DNA of 62,797 nucleotides from Kofleriaceae bacterium (GTDB lineage: Bacteria > Myxococcota_A > Polyangia > Haliangiales > Haliangiaceae): positions 1 through 62,797 of the forward strand of contig JAGPCO010000030.1 in the NCBI GenBank assembly GCA_018058095.1. Direction: 5' to 3'. The stretch's first letter is position 1, and each line of letters begins with the position of its first letter. A model generated the notes under the pieces. The model was given only the letters and a program-made list of their open reading frames with translations, was not told the DNA's origin and did not search any database. The position numbers and the translations under genes are program-made. Shown piece by piece: positions 39,536 to 55,601 of the stretch.

Positions 39536-39997
39536 ATGCCATCCGCCCTGTTCGCCAACCAGCGCGAGACCAACCTGGCCTCGGCCATCACCATGGTCGA
39601 GGACGTCCTGATCGAGCGCGGCCTGTTCCTGGGTGGCGCGGTGATCGAACAGCCCGGCGCGCTGCGGGCCTGGCGCTTCACCAGCGGCTCGGCCTCCATC
39701 ACCGTGGCCCTGCTGGACCGCCCGCGCTTCAGCCACCTCCGGGTCGAGGCCGGGGTGCTCACCATCGACGATCGGGTCGACCTGCCGGCGCTGTTCGCCG
39801 ACCTCCTGGCCCGCAACCGGGACCTGGCCGGCGCCGCGTTCGCCCTCGACGGCCGCCGGGTCCTGCTGGTGAGCGAGCGCACCACCCTCGATCTCGACCG
39901 CAGCGAGGTGCAGCACCTCATCGCCACGCTGGCCGCGGCGGCCGACGCCGCCGACGACGAGCTGGTCGCCCGCCACGGCGGCACCCGGGGGGCGTGA
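39536..39997 (+). CDS. YbjN / type-III-chaperone-like protein
   Basis: This 153-residue protein has the YbjN layout: an N-terminal helix ([18 protein letters not shown]), four strands ([30 protein letters not shown]), a helix, then [38 protein letters not shown] in two parts. This is a common family of peptide-binding chaperone-like proteins in bacteria. The glmM start follows its stop by one base. A GAGGTG box before ATG 39536 is a weak ribosome-binding site. Its substrate is unknown; co-expression with glmM is likely by position. Confidence 0.72.
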   Translation: MPSALFANQRETNLASAITMVEDVLIERGLFLGGAVIEQPGALRAWRFTSGSASITVALLDRPRFSHLRVEAGVLTIDDRVDLPALFADLLARNRDLAGAAFALDGRRVLLVSERTTLDLDRSEVQHLIATLAAAADAADDELVARHGGTRGA

Positions 39998-39998
39998 G

Positions 39999-41366
<1,368 letters not shown>

Positions 41367-41373
41367 GCCCGCC

Positions 41374-42921
41374 ATGCGCCCGGTCGTCACCGCCGCCGAG
41401 ATGCGCGCGCTCGATCGCGCCACCATCGACGACATCGGCCTGCCCGGCGCGGTCCTGATGGAGACCGCCGGGCGGGCGGTGGCCGATCAGGCCGAGGCCC
41501 TGGCCGCGACCGGACCGATCGTGGTGGTGTGTGGGCCCGGCAACAACGGCGGCGATGGCCTGGTCGCCGCCCGCGTCCTGCGCGATCGCGGCCGGGCCGT
41601 GTCCGTGTTCCTGCTGGGGCGGCGCGAGCGCTTCGGTGCCGACGCCCGCCTGCACCTCGAGGCGCTCGAGCGCGCCGGCGGGCTGGCCCAGGCAGCGAGC
41701 CAGGCCGACGATCTTGGCCCACTCCGGCGCGCCCTGGCCGAGGCCGCGGTCATCATCGACGCGCTGTTCGGCACCGGGCTCGATCGCGCGCTCGATCCGC
41801 ACGCCGCCGCGCTGATCGCGCTCGTGAACGCCGGGCCGGGGCGCCGCCTCGCGGTCGACCTGCCGTCGGGGCTGCACGCCGACCTCGGCGTCGGCGTCGG
41901 CGCTGGGCCGGTGGTCGCGGCCGACGTCACGATCACCCTGGGCGCGCTCAAGCTCGGGCTGGTCGGCGCGCCCGGCTTCGTCCACGCCGGCCGGGTCGTG
42001 GTGGCCGACATCGGCATCCCGCGCAGCCTCATGCTGGCGTCGGCGCTCGGCGCCGGGCTGTACGGCGAGGCCGACGCGGCGGGCGCCGTGCCGCGGGCGC
42101 ACCCGCTCGATCACAAGGGCCGGCGCGGCCACGTCGCCGTCGTCGGTGGCGGGCCGGGGCAACGCGGCGCCGGCCGGCTGGCCGCGCGCGCCGCGGCCCG
42201 GATCGGCGCCGGGCTGGTCAGCTGGCTCCACCCCGGCCCGGGCCCGGCGGGCGGCGAGGTCGATGCACCCGACCACCTGATGCGTCAGCCGGTGGGTGAC
42301 GGTGCGGCCCTCGCCCCGCTGCTGACCGGTCGGATCGTGGTGGTCGGCCCGGGCCTGGGCACCGGCGCCGAGGCCGACGGGCTGCTGCGGGTGGCGCTCG
42401 CCAGCGGCAGCCCGCTGGTCATCGACGCCGACGCGCTGACCCTGCTGGCGCCCGATCCGGCCCGGGCCGCCGGCGCCGCCGGTCCGGCGGTGCTGACGCC
42501 GCACCCCAAGGAGGCCGCGCGCCTGCTCGGCACCAGCGTCGACGCCGTCGCCGCCGATCGGATCGGCGCGGCGCGGACGCTGGCGACGCGATGCCGCGCG
42601 GTGATCGTGCTCAAGGGCGCCCGCACGGTGGTGTGTGACGGCACCCTCGGGGATCCGTTCGTGGCCATCATCGACGCCGGCGACCCGGCCCTGGCCACCG
42701 GGGGGAGCGGCGACGTGCTGGCCGGCGCCATCGCCGGGCTCATCGCCCAGGGCCTGAGCCCGGGAGAGGCGGCCCGGGCCGCCGCGTGGGTGCACGGCCG
42801 CGCCGGGGAGCGCCTGGCCGCCGCGTGGGGGCCACGCGGCGCGGTCGCGTCCGATCTGCCCGACGAGCTGGCGCACACGCTGGCCGCGCTGGTCGCGCCG
42901 GCGCCGACCGGGCCGGCCTGA
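41374..42921 (+). CDS. nnr: bifunctional NAD(P)HX epimerase/dehydratase
   Basis: This 515-residue protein repairs hydrated NAD(P)H. The N-terminal YjeF_N epimerase (about 1-215) has GPGNNGGDGLVAARVL and AVDLPSGLHADLG; the C-terminal ADP-dependent NAD(P)HX dehydratase (about 230-510) has AVVGGGPGQRGAGRLA, VLTPHPKEAARLL and GGSGDVLAGAIAGLIAQG. Length is normal for the fused form. The GxGxxG-like motif near 260 reads GGGPGQRGAGRLA rather than the common GSxGMxGA, but the catalytic Asp in SGD is present. It is in the glmM operon. Confidence 0.92.
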   Translation: MRPVVTAAEMRALDRATIDDIGLPGAVLMETAGRAVADQAEALAATGPIVVVCGPGNNGGDGLVAARVLRDRGRAVSVFLLGRRERFGADARLHLEALERAGGLAQAASQADDLGPLRRALAEAAVIIDALFGTGLDRALDPHAAALIALVNAGPGRRLAVDLPSGLHADLGVGVGAGPVVAADVTITLGALKLGLVGAPGFVHAGRVVVADIGIPRSLMLASALGAGLYGEADAAGAVPRAHPLDHKGRRGHVAVVGGGPGQRGAGRLAARAAARIGAGLVSWLHPGPGPAGGEVDAPDHLMRQPVGDGAALAPLLTGRIVVVGPGLGTGAEADGLLRVALASGSPLVIDADALTLLAPDPARAAGAAGPAVLTPHPKEAARLLGTSVDAVAADRIGAARTLATRCRAVIVLKGARTVVCDGTLGDPFVAIIDAGDPALATGGSGDVLAGAIAGLIAQGLSPGEAARAAAWVHGRAGERLAAAWGPRGAVASDLPDELAHTLAALVAPAPTGPA

Positions 42922-43040
42922 CCGCCGCCGCATCGAGGCGCGGCGCTCGGCCCGCGTCCGCCTGGCAACAGGGCTGTGTCTCCGCCGCCGCGCTCCAATA
43001 AACCCCGTGCGGTTCCGAGCCCTTGCGGCGACCCGCCGGG

Positions 43041-43056
43041 TGGCACCGAACGTGCT
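43041..43056 (+). promoter_or_regulatory. possible sigma-54 promoter TGGCAC-N5-GTGCT
   Basis: TGGCACCGAACGTGCT has the GG-N10-GC spacing of a -24/-12 promoter, with G in place of the first T of TTGC. Start of transcription would fall about 2 nt before the ATG at 43069, so this may be a chance match. Confidence 0.25.
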
Positions 43057-43068
43057 GTACCCGCGGTC

Positions 43069-43737
43069 ATGTCGAGCCGTGAACGCGCCGCCGCCGAGAT
43101 CCCTTCCCGCTCCACGCTGGTTCGTCGCCCGCTGTCGGCCGCCCGCACCGCGCTGGCGCCATCGGCGGTGACCGACGCGCCGGTCGCCACCCACGCCAGC
43201 TTCGCCGCGGCGTGTGTGCCGATGCAACCGGAGCTGTACGCCGCCGGCATGCGCCTGTGCCGCAACCCGGCCGACGCCAAGGACCTGGTGCAGGAGACCT
43301 TGCTGCGGGCGATGTGCGCCTGGGACCGGTTCGAGCCCGGATCGAACCTGCGCGCCTGGCTGCTGCGGATCTTGACCAACAGCTTCATCAACGGCTACCG
43401 CAAGCGGCGGCGGCACAGCCGGCTGGCCAGCGAGCGCCCGGCCGACGCGCTGTGCGCGCTGTACGGCCAGGCCGAGGACCACGCGCCCGATCACGGCCAG
43501 GCGCTGTGCGAGCGCGAGCTGGCCGACGAGGTGGTGGCGGCGCTCGGCGCGCTCGCCAGCGACTACCGCGACGTGGTCGAGCGGGCCGACCTGCGCGGGG
43601 AGAAGTACAAGGACATCGCCGACGACCTGGCGGTGCCCATCGGCACGGTGATGTCGCGCCTGTTCCGCGCGCGCCGCCAGCTCGAGGTCACGCTGCGCGA
43701 CTACGCCGCCGACGGCGGCATCAAGCGCGCGGCCTAG
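43069..43737 (+). CDS. ECF RNA polymerase sigma factor
   Basis: This 222-residue sigma factor has region 2 at about 50-120 (GMRLCRNPADAKDLVQETLLRAM, then RFEPGSNLRAWLLRILTNSFINGYRKRRR) and region 4 at about 155-215 (LASDYRDVVERADLRGEKYKDIADDL and VPIGTVMSRLFRARRQLE). The N-terminal 45 residues are a disordered extension. The TAG stop codon is made by the left end of a MITE-like repeat, which is immediately downstream; without it the stop would be TAG as well. No anti-sigma gene follows; a HEAT-repeat gene lies convergent instead. Several internal ATGs exist, but 43069 gives the first Shine-Dalgarno-free start consistent with the family. Confidence 0.88.
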   Translation: MSSRERAAAEIPSRSTLVRRPLSAARTALAPSAVTDAPVATHASFAAACVPMQPELYAAGMRLCRNPADAKDLVQETLLRAMCAWDRFEPGSNLRAWLLRILTNSFINGYRKRRRHSRLASERPADALCALYGQAEDHAPDHGQALCERELADEVVAALGALASDYRDVVERADLRGEKYKDIADDLAVPIGTVMSRLFRARRQLEVTLRDYAADGGIKRAA

Positions 43738-43794
43738 CAGACTGCTGAAGAACCCGTGCCGGCGGCTCCAGGCTGCTTCATCAGCAGCCTGCTA
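43735..43794 (+). repeat. MITE-like element, copy 3
   Basis: The 60-bp element starts TAGCAGACTGCTGAAGAA and ends GCAGCCTGCTA, with an internal 8-bp hairpin AGGCTGCT/AGCAGCCT (loop TCATC) and core CCGTGCCGGCGGCTCC beginning at element base 20. Its first TA is in the stop codon of the sigma factor gene. The terminal hairpin may end transcription. Confidence 0.78.
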
Positions 43795-43807
43795 GCGGTG
43801 GCCGGCG

Positions 43808-46399
43808 CTACAGCTCGGGCTCGCGGTGGGCCGGCCAGACCAGGGCCTCGCCCGGCGGGAAGTGTTCGCTGCTCAGCTCGCCGCGCGCGTCGGTGTAGCC
43901 CGCCCAGGCCAGGCCGTCACCGCCCAGCACCAGGTACGGCTCCTGGGTGACCGGGGCGTCGGCGGTGGCCGGGTCGACCACGTAGAACGAGCGCCACTCC
44001 GACCGGCCGACCGCCACCGGCGCGCGCGCGAGCGCGGCCGCGGCCGCGGCGGCCAGCTCCGGCGGCGCCGCGCGATCGGCCGCCAGCGTGCGCAGCGCGG
44101 CCGCCGCCAGCCCGAGCCGAGCCGGTCGCCCACCGGCGATGTCGGCCAGCGCGCGCACCGCAGCGAGCCGGAGCTGCAGGCCGCGCTCGTCGGTGGCGAT
44201 GCGGGCCAGCGCGGTCAACCCGGCCGCGGCCGGGGTCGGCGCGGCGCCATCGAGCGCGGCCAGCAGTCGGGCCGCGTTGATCCGGACCAGGCGCGAGCGG
44301 TGGTGGATCAGCCCGAGCGCCTCGCCGCGCAGGCGGGCTACCGGCGCCGGGTCGGCCGCGGCCAGCCGGGCCAGCGCGGCGGTGGCGTTGACCGCCGAGG
44401 CCCAGCCGCCGCGGCGGGCCAGGCGCAGCAGGATGTCGACGCGGTCGTCGGCCCGGACCGCGGCGGCCCCGGCCGCCCCGGTCGCCGCCAGCTCGCCCAG
44501 GGCCCAGGCGGCGTCGGCGCTGACGCGGTCGTCGTGCCCGGCCAGCGCCGTGGTCAGGACCGGCACGCCTTCGACCAGGCCCAGCTCACCCAGCGCGCGC
44601 GCGGCGGCGCGGCGGCGCTCGACGCTGGCCCCGGCCGCGAGCTCGATCAGGACGCCGGCGCTCGCGGCCGAGCCGGCCGCCGCCAGCCCGCCGATCGCCG
44701 CCACCGCGACCGCGCCGTCACCCGAGCCGATCAGCTCGCGCAGGGTGCGCTCGGCGGCGGCGTCGCCCCGACCCCGCGCCATCGCCGCCAGCGCGCGGAC
44801 GGCGTGGTGTCGGCCGCCCGGGGCGTCGCCGGCGGGGCCGGCGTCGGCGCCGGCGACCACGTCGCGCAGCGCGGTCAGCGTGGCCGCGTCGTCGAGGTAC
44901 GACAGCGCGTCGGCGGCGGCCCGCTGCAGCTCGGGCGGCCCGACGCGGAGCACGGCGACCAGGGCTCGCCCGGCCCGTGGATCGGCGATCTCGCCGAGCG
45001 CGTCGATCGCGGCCAGGCGCAGGCGCGGCGGCGTGCCGGCGGCGCTGAGCTCGACCAGGCGCGGCACGGCGCGGCCGGCGTGGATGAGGCCGAGGTACTC
45101 GGCGGCGAGGATGCGGACCTCGAGCTCGGGGTCGGCCAGGCGGTCGACCAGCACGTCGGCCGCGCGCGGATCTCCGGCGATGAGGTGGCGCACCGCGTTC
45201 ATCGCCGCCAGCCGCACCGCGCCGTCGGGCGCCTCGAGCAAGCCGAGCAGGGGCAGCAGCGCGGCCGGGTCCGCGGTGGCGCCGAGGGCGGCCACGACCT
45301 GGATGACCGGCACCCGGGTCCGCTCCAGCTCGGCCACCAGCGCGCGGGTGGCGCGTGGGTCCCCGACCGCCGAGGTGGCCAGCAGCGCGACCGCGATGCC
45401 CGGGTCGCCGGTCGCGCGACCCTCGAGGTGATCGACCAGGGCGGGCGCCGCCGCCGGCCCGGCCGCGGTCAGCGCCTCGCGCGCCGCCGCGCGCTGGCTG
45501 GGCGAGCCGAGCTGGGCCACCAGCACGCGCAGCGAACGCGCCGCCGCGGTCGCGCCCTGGCGCGCCGCGATCTGGCCGAGCGCGAAGGCGACCTTGGCCC
45601 GGTACAGGTCGGGGCCACCATCGAGCAGCTCGATCAGCGTGTCGGCGGCCTCGGGCGAGCCGATGGCGCCGAGCGCGCCGACCGCGGCGGTGCGGATCTC
45701 GTCGGCCGGGTCGCGCAGCAGGCGGACCAGCGCCGCGGTCGCGGCCGGATCGCCGAGCGCGCCGACCGCTCGCACCGCGGCCTTGCGCACCTCGAGGGAG
45801 GTGTCGCCGAACGCGGCCACCAGCGGGATGACGGCGCGCCGATCACCGAGCGCCTCGAGCTGCTCGACCGCCTTGCGCCGGACCTCGGCCTTGTCGTCCT
45901 CGAGGCGGGACACCAGCGGCACCACGACCTGGCGATCGCCGCGCACCCCGATCTGGCCGAGCGCCCCGACCGCGCGCAGCCGGACCCCGGCGTCGTCGTC
46001 GCCCAGGCTGCGGATCAGCGCCCCGGTGGCGTCGGCGCCGCCCAGCTCGCCCAGGACCTCGGCCGCGACCGCGCGCGTCGGCGCGTCGATGTCGGCCAGC
46101 CAGGCGATCATCGTCGGCCCGGCCGCCGCCACCGCGCCGCGACCGAGCGCGCGCGCGGCCTCGAGGCGGACCTGGAGATCGGGATCACCCAGCACCCGCA
46201 ACAGGTGCGGCGCGGCCAGCGCCGGATCGTAGCCGGCCAGCTTGGTCACCGCGGCCAGCCGGATCCGCGGGTCGTCGGCGCCCAGGTCGCGCGCGTCGAG
46301 CTCGACCCGGCCGACCCAGTCGAACGTCCAGGCGGCGGCGGGCGCACCGGCGGCCGTGAGCGCCAGGCTGGCGGCGAGCAGGACGCGGGCGACGGTCAT
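43808..46399 (-). CDS. exported HEAT-repeat protein
   Basis: This 863-residue protein has a signal peptide (LLAASLALTAAGAPAAA, about 6-23) and then about 22 HEAT/PBS-lyase-type repeats of 30-35 residues, for example DDPRIRLAAVTKLAGYDPALAAPHLL, RVLGDPDLQVRLEAARALGR and DTSLEVRKAAVRAVGALGD. A short beta-rich tail (FYVVDPATADAPVTQEPYLVL, then WAGYTDARGELS) follows. It looks like a periplasmic or surface scaffold. The start is ATG 46399, 6 nt after a TATACT box, one of the strongest in the window. It shares no operon; the next gene upstream starts 66 nt away. Confidence 0.85.
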   Translation of the reverse strand: MTVARVLLAASLALTAAGAPAAAWTFDWVGRVELDARDLGADDPRIRLAAVTKLAGYDPALAAPHLLRVLGDPDLQVRLEAARALGRGAVAAAGPTMIAWLADIDAPTRAVAAEVLGELGGADATGALIRSLGDDDAGVRLRAVGALGQIGVRGDRQVVVPLVSRLEDDKAEVRRKAVEQLEALGDRRAVIPLVAAFGDTSLEVRKAAVRAVGALGDPAATAALVRLLRDPADEIRTAAVGALGAIGSPEAADTLIELLDGGPDLYRAKVAFALGQIAARQGATAAARSLRVLVAQLGSPSQRAAAREALTAAGPAAAPALVDHLEGRATGDPGIAVALLATSAVGDPRATRALVAELERTRVPVIQVVAALGATADPAALLPLLGLLEAPDGAVRLAAMNAVRHLIAGDPRAADVLVDRLADPELEVRILAAEYLGLIHAGRAVPRLVELSAAGTPPRLRLAAIDALGEIADPRAGRALVAVLRVGPPELQRAAADALSYLDDAATLTALRDVVAGADAGPAGDAPGGRHHAVRALAAMARGRGDAAAERTLRELIGSGDGAVAVAAIGGLAAAGSAASAGVLIELAAGASVERRRAAARALGELGLVEGVPVLTTALAGHDDRVSADAAWALGELAATGAAGAAAVRADDRVDILLRLARRGGWASAVNATAALARLAAADPAPVARLRGEALGLIHHRSRLVRINAARLLAALDGAAPTPAAAGLTALARIATDERGLQLRLAAVRALADIAGGRPARLGLAAAALRTLAADRAAPPELAAAAAAALARAPVAVGRSEWRSFYVVDPATADAPVTQEPYLVLGGDGLAWAGYTDARGELSSEHFPPGEALVWPAHREPEL

Positions 46400-46405
46400 G
46401 GCCGG

Positions 46406-46411
46406 AGTATA
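46406..46411 (-). promoter_or_regulatory. -10 box TATACT, leaderless start
   Basis: On the minus strand TATACT ends 6 nt before the ATG at 46399. It matches the sigma-70 consensus at five of six bases. Confidence 0.55.
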
Positions 46412-46464
46412 CGTGACGGCGCCGGCTGCGGCCCGCCGACCCCGACCCGACGCGGTCGATCGCC

Positions 46465-47034
46465 TCAGCCGCCGGGGGGCGCGAGCTGGGACAGGGCCCA
46501 CTCGACCTTGCGCCGCAGCCCGGGCGGCAGGTCGAGCTGGAGCAGCTCCTGGTACTCGCGCCGGGCCGCGGCGCGATCACCCCGACGCCAGCGCAGCGCG
46601 GCCAGGGCGACGCGCGGGCGCGGATCACCAGGGGCCAGCGCGCGGGCCCGGGCCAGGGCCTGGTCGGCCCCGGCCTCGTCACCCAGGTTGGCGCGGACGA
46701 TGCCGAGGTCGTGCCAGCCAGCCGGCTCGGCCGGAGCCAGCGCCGCGACCCGGGTCAGCTCGCGCTCGGCCGCGGCCAGCTCACCCCACGACAGCAGGGC
46801 GTCGGCCAGCTCGCGCCGGGCGAACCGCTCGCTGCTGGCGTCGGGGGCGCCGGCGATCGCCGCCTGGTAGCGGGCCCGGGCGGCGTGGTGGTCACGCCGG
46901 CGCTCGGCGTCCTCGGCCGCCTCGACCGCGCGCACCGTGGCCGCGCTGGGCCGGCTCGGGGCCGGGCGGCCGCACCCACTTCCGGACGCGGCGATCGCCA
47001 GCAGCAGTGCTACGGTGCGTGGGCGATGCAGCAC
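46465..47034 (-). CDS. TPR lipoprotein-like protein
   Basis: This 189-residue protein begins with a hydrophobic signal ending AASGSGCGRP, a weak lipoprotein site with C about 22. It is followed by TPR motifs (for example DHHAARARYQAAIAGAPDASS, AAERELTRVAALAPAEPAGW and GDEAGADQALARARALAPGD). GTG 47034 is the nearest start that keeps the signal, but it overlaps the first codons of the divergent gene at 47026, which is unusual. A start at an inner CTG or GTG cannot be excluded. Confidence 0.62.
   Translation of the reverse strand: MLHRPRTVALLLAIAASGSGCGRPAPSRPSAATVRAVEAAEDAERRRDHHAARARYQAAIAGAPDASSERFARRELADALLSWGELAAAERELTRVAALAPAEPAGWHDLGIVRANLGDEAGADQALARARALAPGDPRPRVALAALRWRRGDRAAARREYQELLQLDLPPGLRRKVEWALSQLAPPGG
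47011..47016 (+). promoter_or_regulatory. -10 box TACGGT
   Basis: TACGGT ends 9 nt before the ATG at 47026. It lies inside the 5' end of the opposite-strand gene. Confidence 0.35.
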
Positions 47035-47277
47035 AAACAACTCCTGCAGCTTCTCACGCAGCTCGGCTGGGTCAAGGAGACGGCGTCGGCCTACCTCGCC
47101 CCCGACGGGGCCCAGGCCACCCTGTACCTCGAGCCAGGCGACGAGGCGCTGATCATCGATCGCGTCAGCCGGATCGACGTCGGCGACGACACCGCGGTGG
47201 TGACCACGCACCGGCGCGAGCGGTACGGCGTCGGCCTCGACGCCATCGCCGCGGTCCGGGTCGTCAGCGACAAGTAG
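47026..47277 (+). CDS. small conserved-looking hypothetical protein
   Basis: This 83-residue protein is acidic and alpha/beta: MQHKQLLQLLTQLGWVKET, AYLAPDGAQATLYLEPGDEA, DRVSRIDVGDDTAVVTTHRRE and YGVGLDAIAAVRVVSDK. No known family is recognised; the first helix followed by antiparallel strands would suit a small single-domain fold. It has a TACGGT box 9 nt upstream. It lies between a TPR lipoprotein gene and a long phosphodiesterase gene on the other strand. Confidence 0.55.
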   Translation: MQHKQLLQLLTQLGWVKETASAYLAPDGAQATLYLEPGDEALIIDRVSRIDVGDDTAVVTTHRRERYGVGLDAIAAVRVVSDK

Positions 47278-47294
47278 CGCCGCGCGGCGCCGGC

Positions 47295-50197
<2,903 letters not shown>

Positions 50198-50201
<4 letters not shown>

Positions 50202-51994
50202 AGCGAGATGTCGAACTCGGCGCGGCTGCGCGGGCCGTTGATCGACGGGAACTTCATGCCCCGCATGACCCGGCTGATACACCCGTGCAGGCCGCCGCTG
50301 GCCTGGTCGTTGACCCGGAGCCAGGTCACCTTGCCCGACTTGCCCTCGATGACGATGCTGATGTTGGCGCTGCCGCCGCCCTCGCGCGACAGGCAACCGC
50401 CGAGCTGGCCGCCGTAGCGCGAGTACACGCCGTAGATCGTGTTCATGTCGAGGGTCTCGCTGCCCTCGTCGTCGTCCCCCGACAGATCGAGCGTGAGGTC
50501 GCCGCCGCCGATGGCGCCGCCGGTGTCGGTCCGCGGCTTGCCACCGCCACCGCCACCCCCGCCGCCGTGGCTACGCTTGGGCGGCCGCTTGGGCTGGCTG
50601 ATGGTGACCTTGAGCGTGGCCTCGCCGACCGAGCTGACCGAGGCCACCTTGGCCTTCTCGCTGCTGCGCACCGTCGAGATGATGAGGTACACGACGCCGG
50701 CGGCGGCCAGCACGCCGGCCCCGATCATCGCCATCAGGGTCACGCTGCGCCGCTTCTCGCGCGACTGGTGCACCACCTCGGCCTGGGCCCGGCGGGCGTG
50801 ATCGCGGGCGATGCGGGCCTGCTCGACCAGCGGCGCCAGCTGCGGGTGCTCGCCGACGTCCATGCGCGCGCCCGAGTCCTTGTCGACCACGACGTGGCCG
50901 GCCAGGATGTCGCCCTTGCCGATCTGGGCGACGACGTCGGCCAGGCTGAACGGACCGTAGTCGAACCGGCCCTTGGTGATGAGCCACTTCTCCGCGCCAT
51001 CGGCGAGCGCCGCCGCCAGCACGCGGTCGACCGGCGCCTCGGCCGCGGCGGCCGGGGTGGCGGCGTCAGCGGCGTCGACCGCGGCCGCGCTGGGGATGGC
51101 GATGCCGGGGTTCGACACCCGCTCGGCCAGGCTCGGCGCGATCGCGCCGCTGGCGCTGGCCAGCGCCCGGGCCGGGCCGGCTTCGTCGCCGGCGCCAGCG
51201 CCGAGGGCGTCGGCCACCAGCTCGCGCAGCGCCAGCACCGAGCCGACGCGAGCGGCCGGGTCGGCATGGCAGGCGCGGGTGATGATCCCATCGATCGCCG
51301 GCGGCGCACCCGGCGCGGCCTCGCTCGGGCGCGGCCCGCCGGCGGCGAGCGGGCGGCCGGTCAGGACCTCGTAACAGAGGGCGCCCAGGCCCCACACGTC
51401 GGACGCCGCGGTGATCGAGGTGCCGCCGGTGACCTCGGGCGCGATGTGCAGCCCGCCCGGCGCCGCGCCGTGCCGGATGGCGAGCGCGGTGGCCGGGCCG
51501 AGGGCGACGTCGATGAGGTGGATGCGACCGCTCTTGCCGACCACCACCGACTCGGGCGCGAGCGAGCCGTGGACCGAGCCGGCCGCGGCCAGCGCCGCCG
51601 CCACCCCGCCGATCAGGTTGGCGGTGCCGCGCACGCCCACCCCCTGGCCGGCCTTGCGGGCGATCAGCTCGGCCGCGCTGGTGCCGACCACGTCGTCGGC
51701 GACCACCGCCAGCTGATCGTGGGCCTGGTACACCTCGCGCGCGCGCACCAGGTGTTTGTCCTCGGCCAGCGTGGCCAGGTGCGCGACCGAGCGGGTGATG
51801 GCGTCGGTCACCCCGGGCAGGCTGGCGAACCGGGCATGGACGATGAACACCGTGGCCGAGCCGTCCGGCCCGGTCGCCTGGTAGGCGTCGGCCAGGCGCA
51901 GCCGCCAGCGCAGCGCGCCCAGCGTGTAGGACCCGACCTGGGCCCCCGACAGCGACGGCCCCGGCGCGGGCGGAGAGGAGAGGTCGGTGCTCAT
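50198..51994 (-). CDS. membrane pseudokinase with GYF and AgmX/TonB-like C-terminus
   Basis: This 598-residue protein has a Hanks-kinase-like N-terminal domain (about 20-275) that has lost catalysis: no VAVK lysine (VFIVHARF, 49-56), HGSLAPES (142-149) for HRDLKPEN, and DVA (162-164) for DFG. A GYF_2-like domain (about 340-395; EKWLITKGRFDYGPFSLADV) and one membrane helix (about 428-447) follow, then a glycine-rich linker and an AgmX/TonB-like domain with two cysteines (GCLSREGGG and GLHGCISRVMRGMKF). It may recognise ligands or partners rather than phosphorylate. It is followed by the phosphodiesterase (ATGA) and preceded by a canonical kinase gene at 53605. Confidence 0.8.
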
Positions 51995-52004
51995 CCGAGC
52001 GTCG

Positions 52005-52010
52005 AGGATA
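52005..52010 (-). promoter_or_regulatory. -10 box TATCCT
   Basis: On the minus strand TATCCT ends 10 nt before the ATG at 51994. Confidence 0.35.
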
Positions 52011-52030
52011 CGGGCCGGTCTTCGGCGCGG

Positions 52031-53605
<1,575 letters not shown>

Positions 53606-53636
53606 GGGCGAGAGCGGACCCGGACCGGACAGCGGC

Positions 53637-53690
53637 TAGTGCTCCGACCGGATCGTCTGGCCGGAGCAGCCCGCGACGGTCATGGCACTA
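53637..53690. repeat. TA-ended inverted-repeat element, second family
   Basis: This 54-bp element starts TAGTGCTCCGACC and its other end reads TAGTGCCATGACC on the minus strand, giving 10 matches in 13. Its right TA is part of the TAG stop of the gene at 53688; without it that gene would still end at TAG. It is unlike the TAGCAGG family but uses the same kind of site. Confidence 0.6.
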
Positions 53691-53882
53691 GAACCGCATG
53701 CCGTTCTTGATCCGGAACTGCAGCCAGTCCCAGCCGAGGTAGGCGGCCCCGGCCAGCCCGATGATCCCGAGCACGGGGGCGCCGGCCACCACGATCAACG
53801 CGGCCGACCCGCCAGCGGCGGCGGCGGCCAGCGTGCCTTTGCGGCGAGCCACCACCTTGTTGCGCTGCACGAGCGAGCTCAT
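53688..53882 (-). CDS. small membrane protein
   Basis: This 64-residue protein is short for the list but has a clear layout: a basic start ([15 protein letters not shown]), two short hydrophobic stretches ([21 protein letters not shown] and [17 protein letters not shown]) and a basic end (RIKNGMRF). It may be a small inner-membrane protein. ATG 53882 is the first after a long non-coding stretch. It is divergent from VanW (262 nt between starts). Confidence 0.6.
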   Translation of the reverse strand: MSSLVQRNKVVARRKGTLAAAAAGGSAALIVVAGAPVLGIIGLAGAAYLGWDWLQFRIKNGMRF

Positions 53883-54144
53883 GTCCACAAGCTGCCCTAT
53901 GGACCCACCCCTGTCAAACCTCGGCGCTGGCGTGACCGTGGCCGTGGCGACACGGCGGCCGCGTCCCGCTGACCACGCCCCGGGCACGACCGCGTCCGGC
54001 CCGGCCCCCGGGCCTGACCGCGCCAGCGGTTTCCTGGGCGCCCCGCACCGGCCCGGGGCGATCGCGACCTGGCCCCGGGTGTGCAGAACTACGCCGGAGC
54101 CACCCTTCGTGATAGACAGGTTGACCAAGGGGAGTCACGTCGCC

Positions 54145-55557
<1,413 letters not shown>

Positions 55558-55601
55558 CGGCCACGCGCGGCGCCTGCTCGCGGTCGGTCGGCCGGCCGCG
55601 G

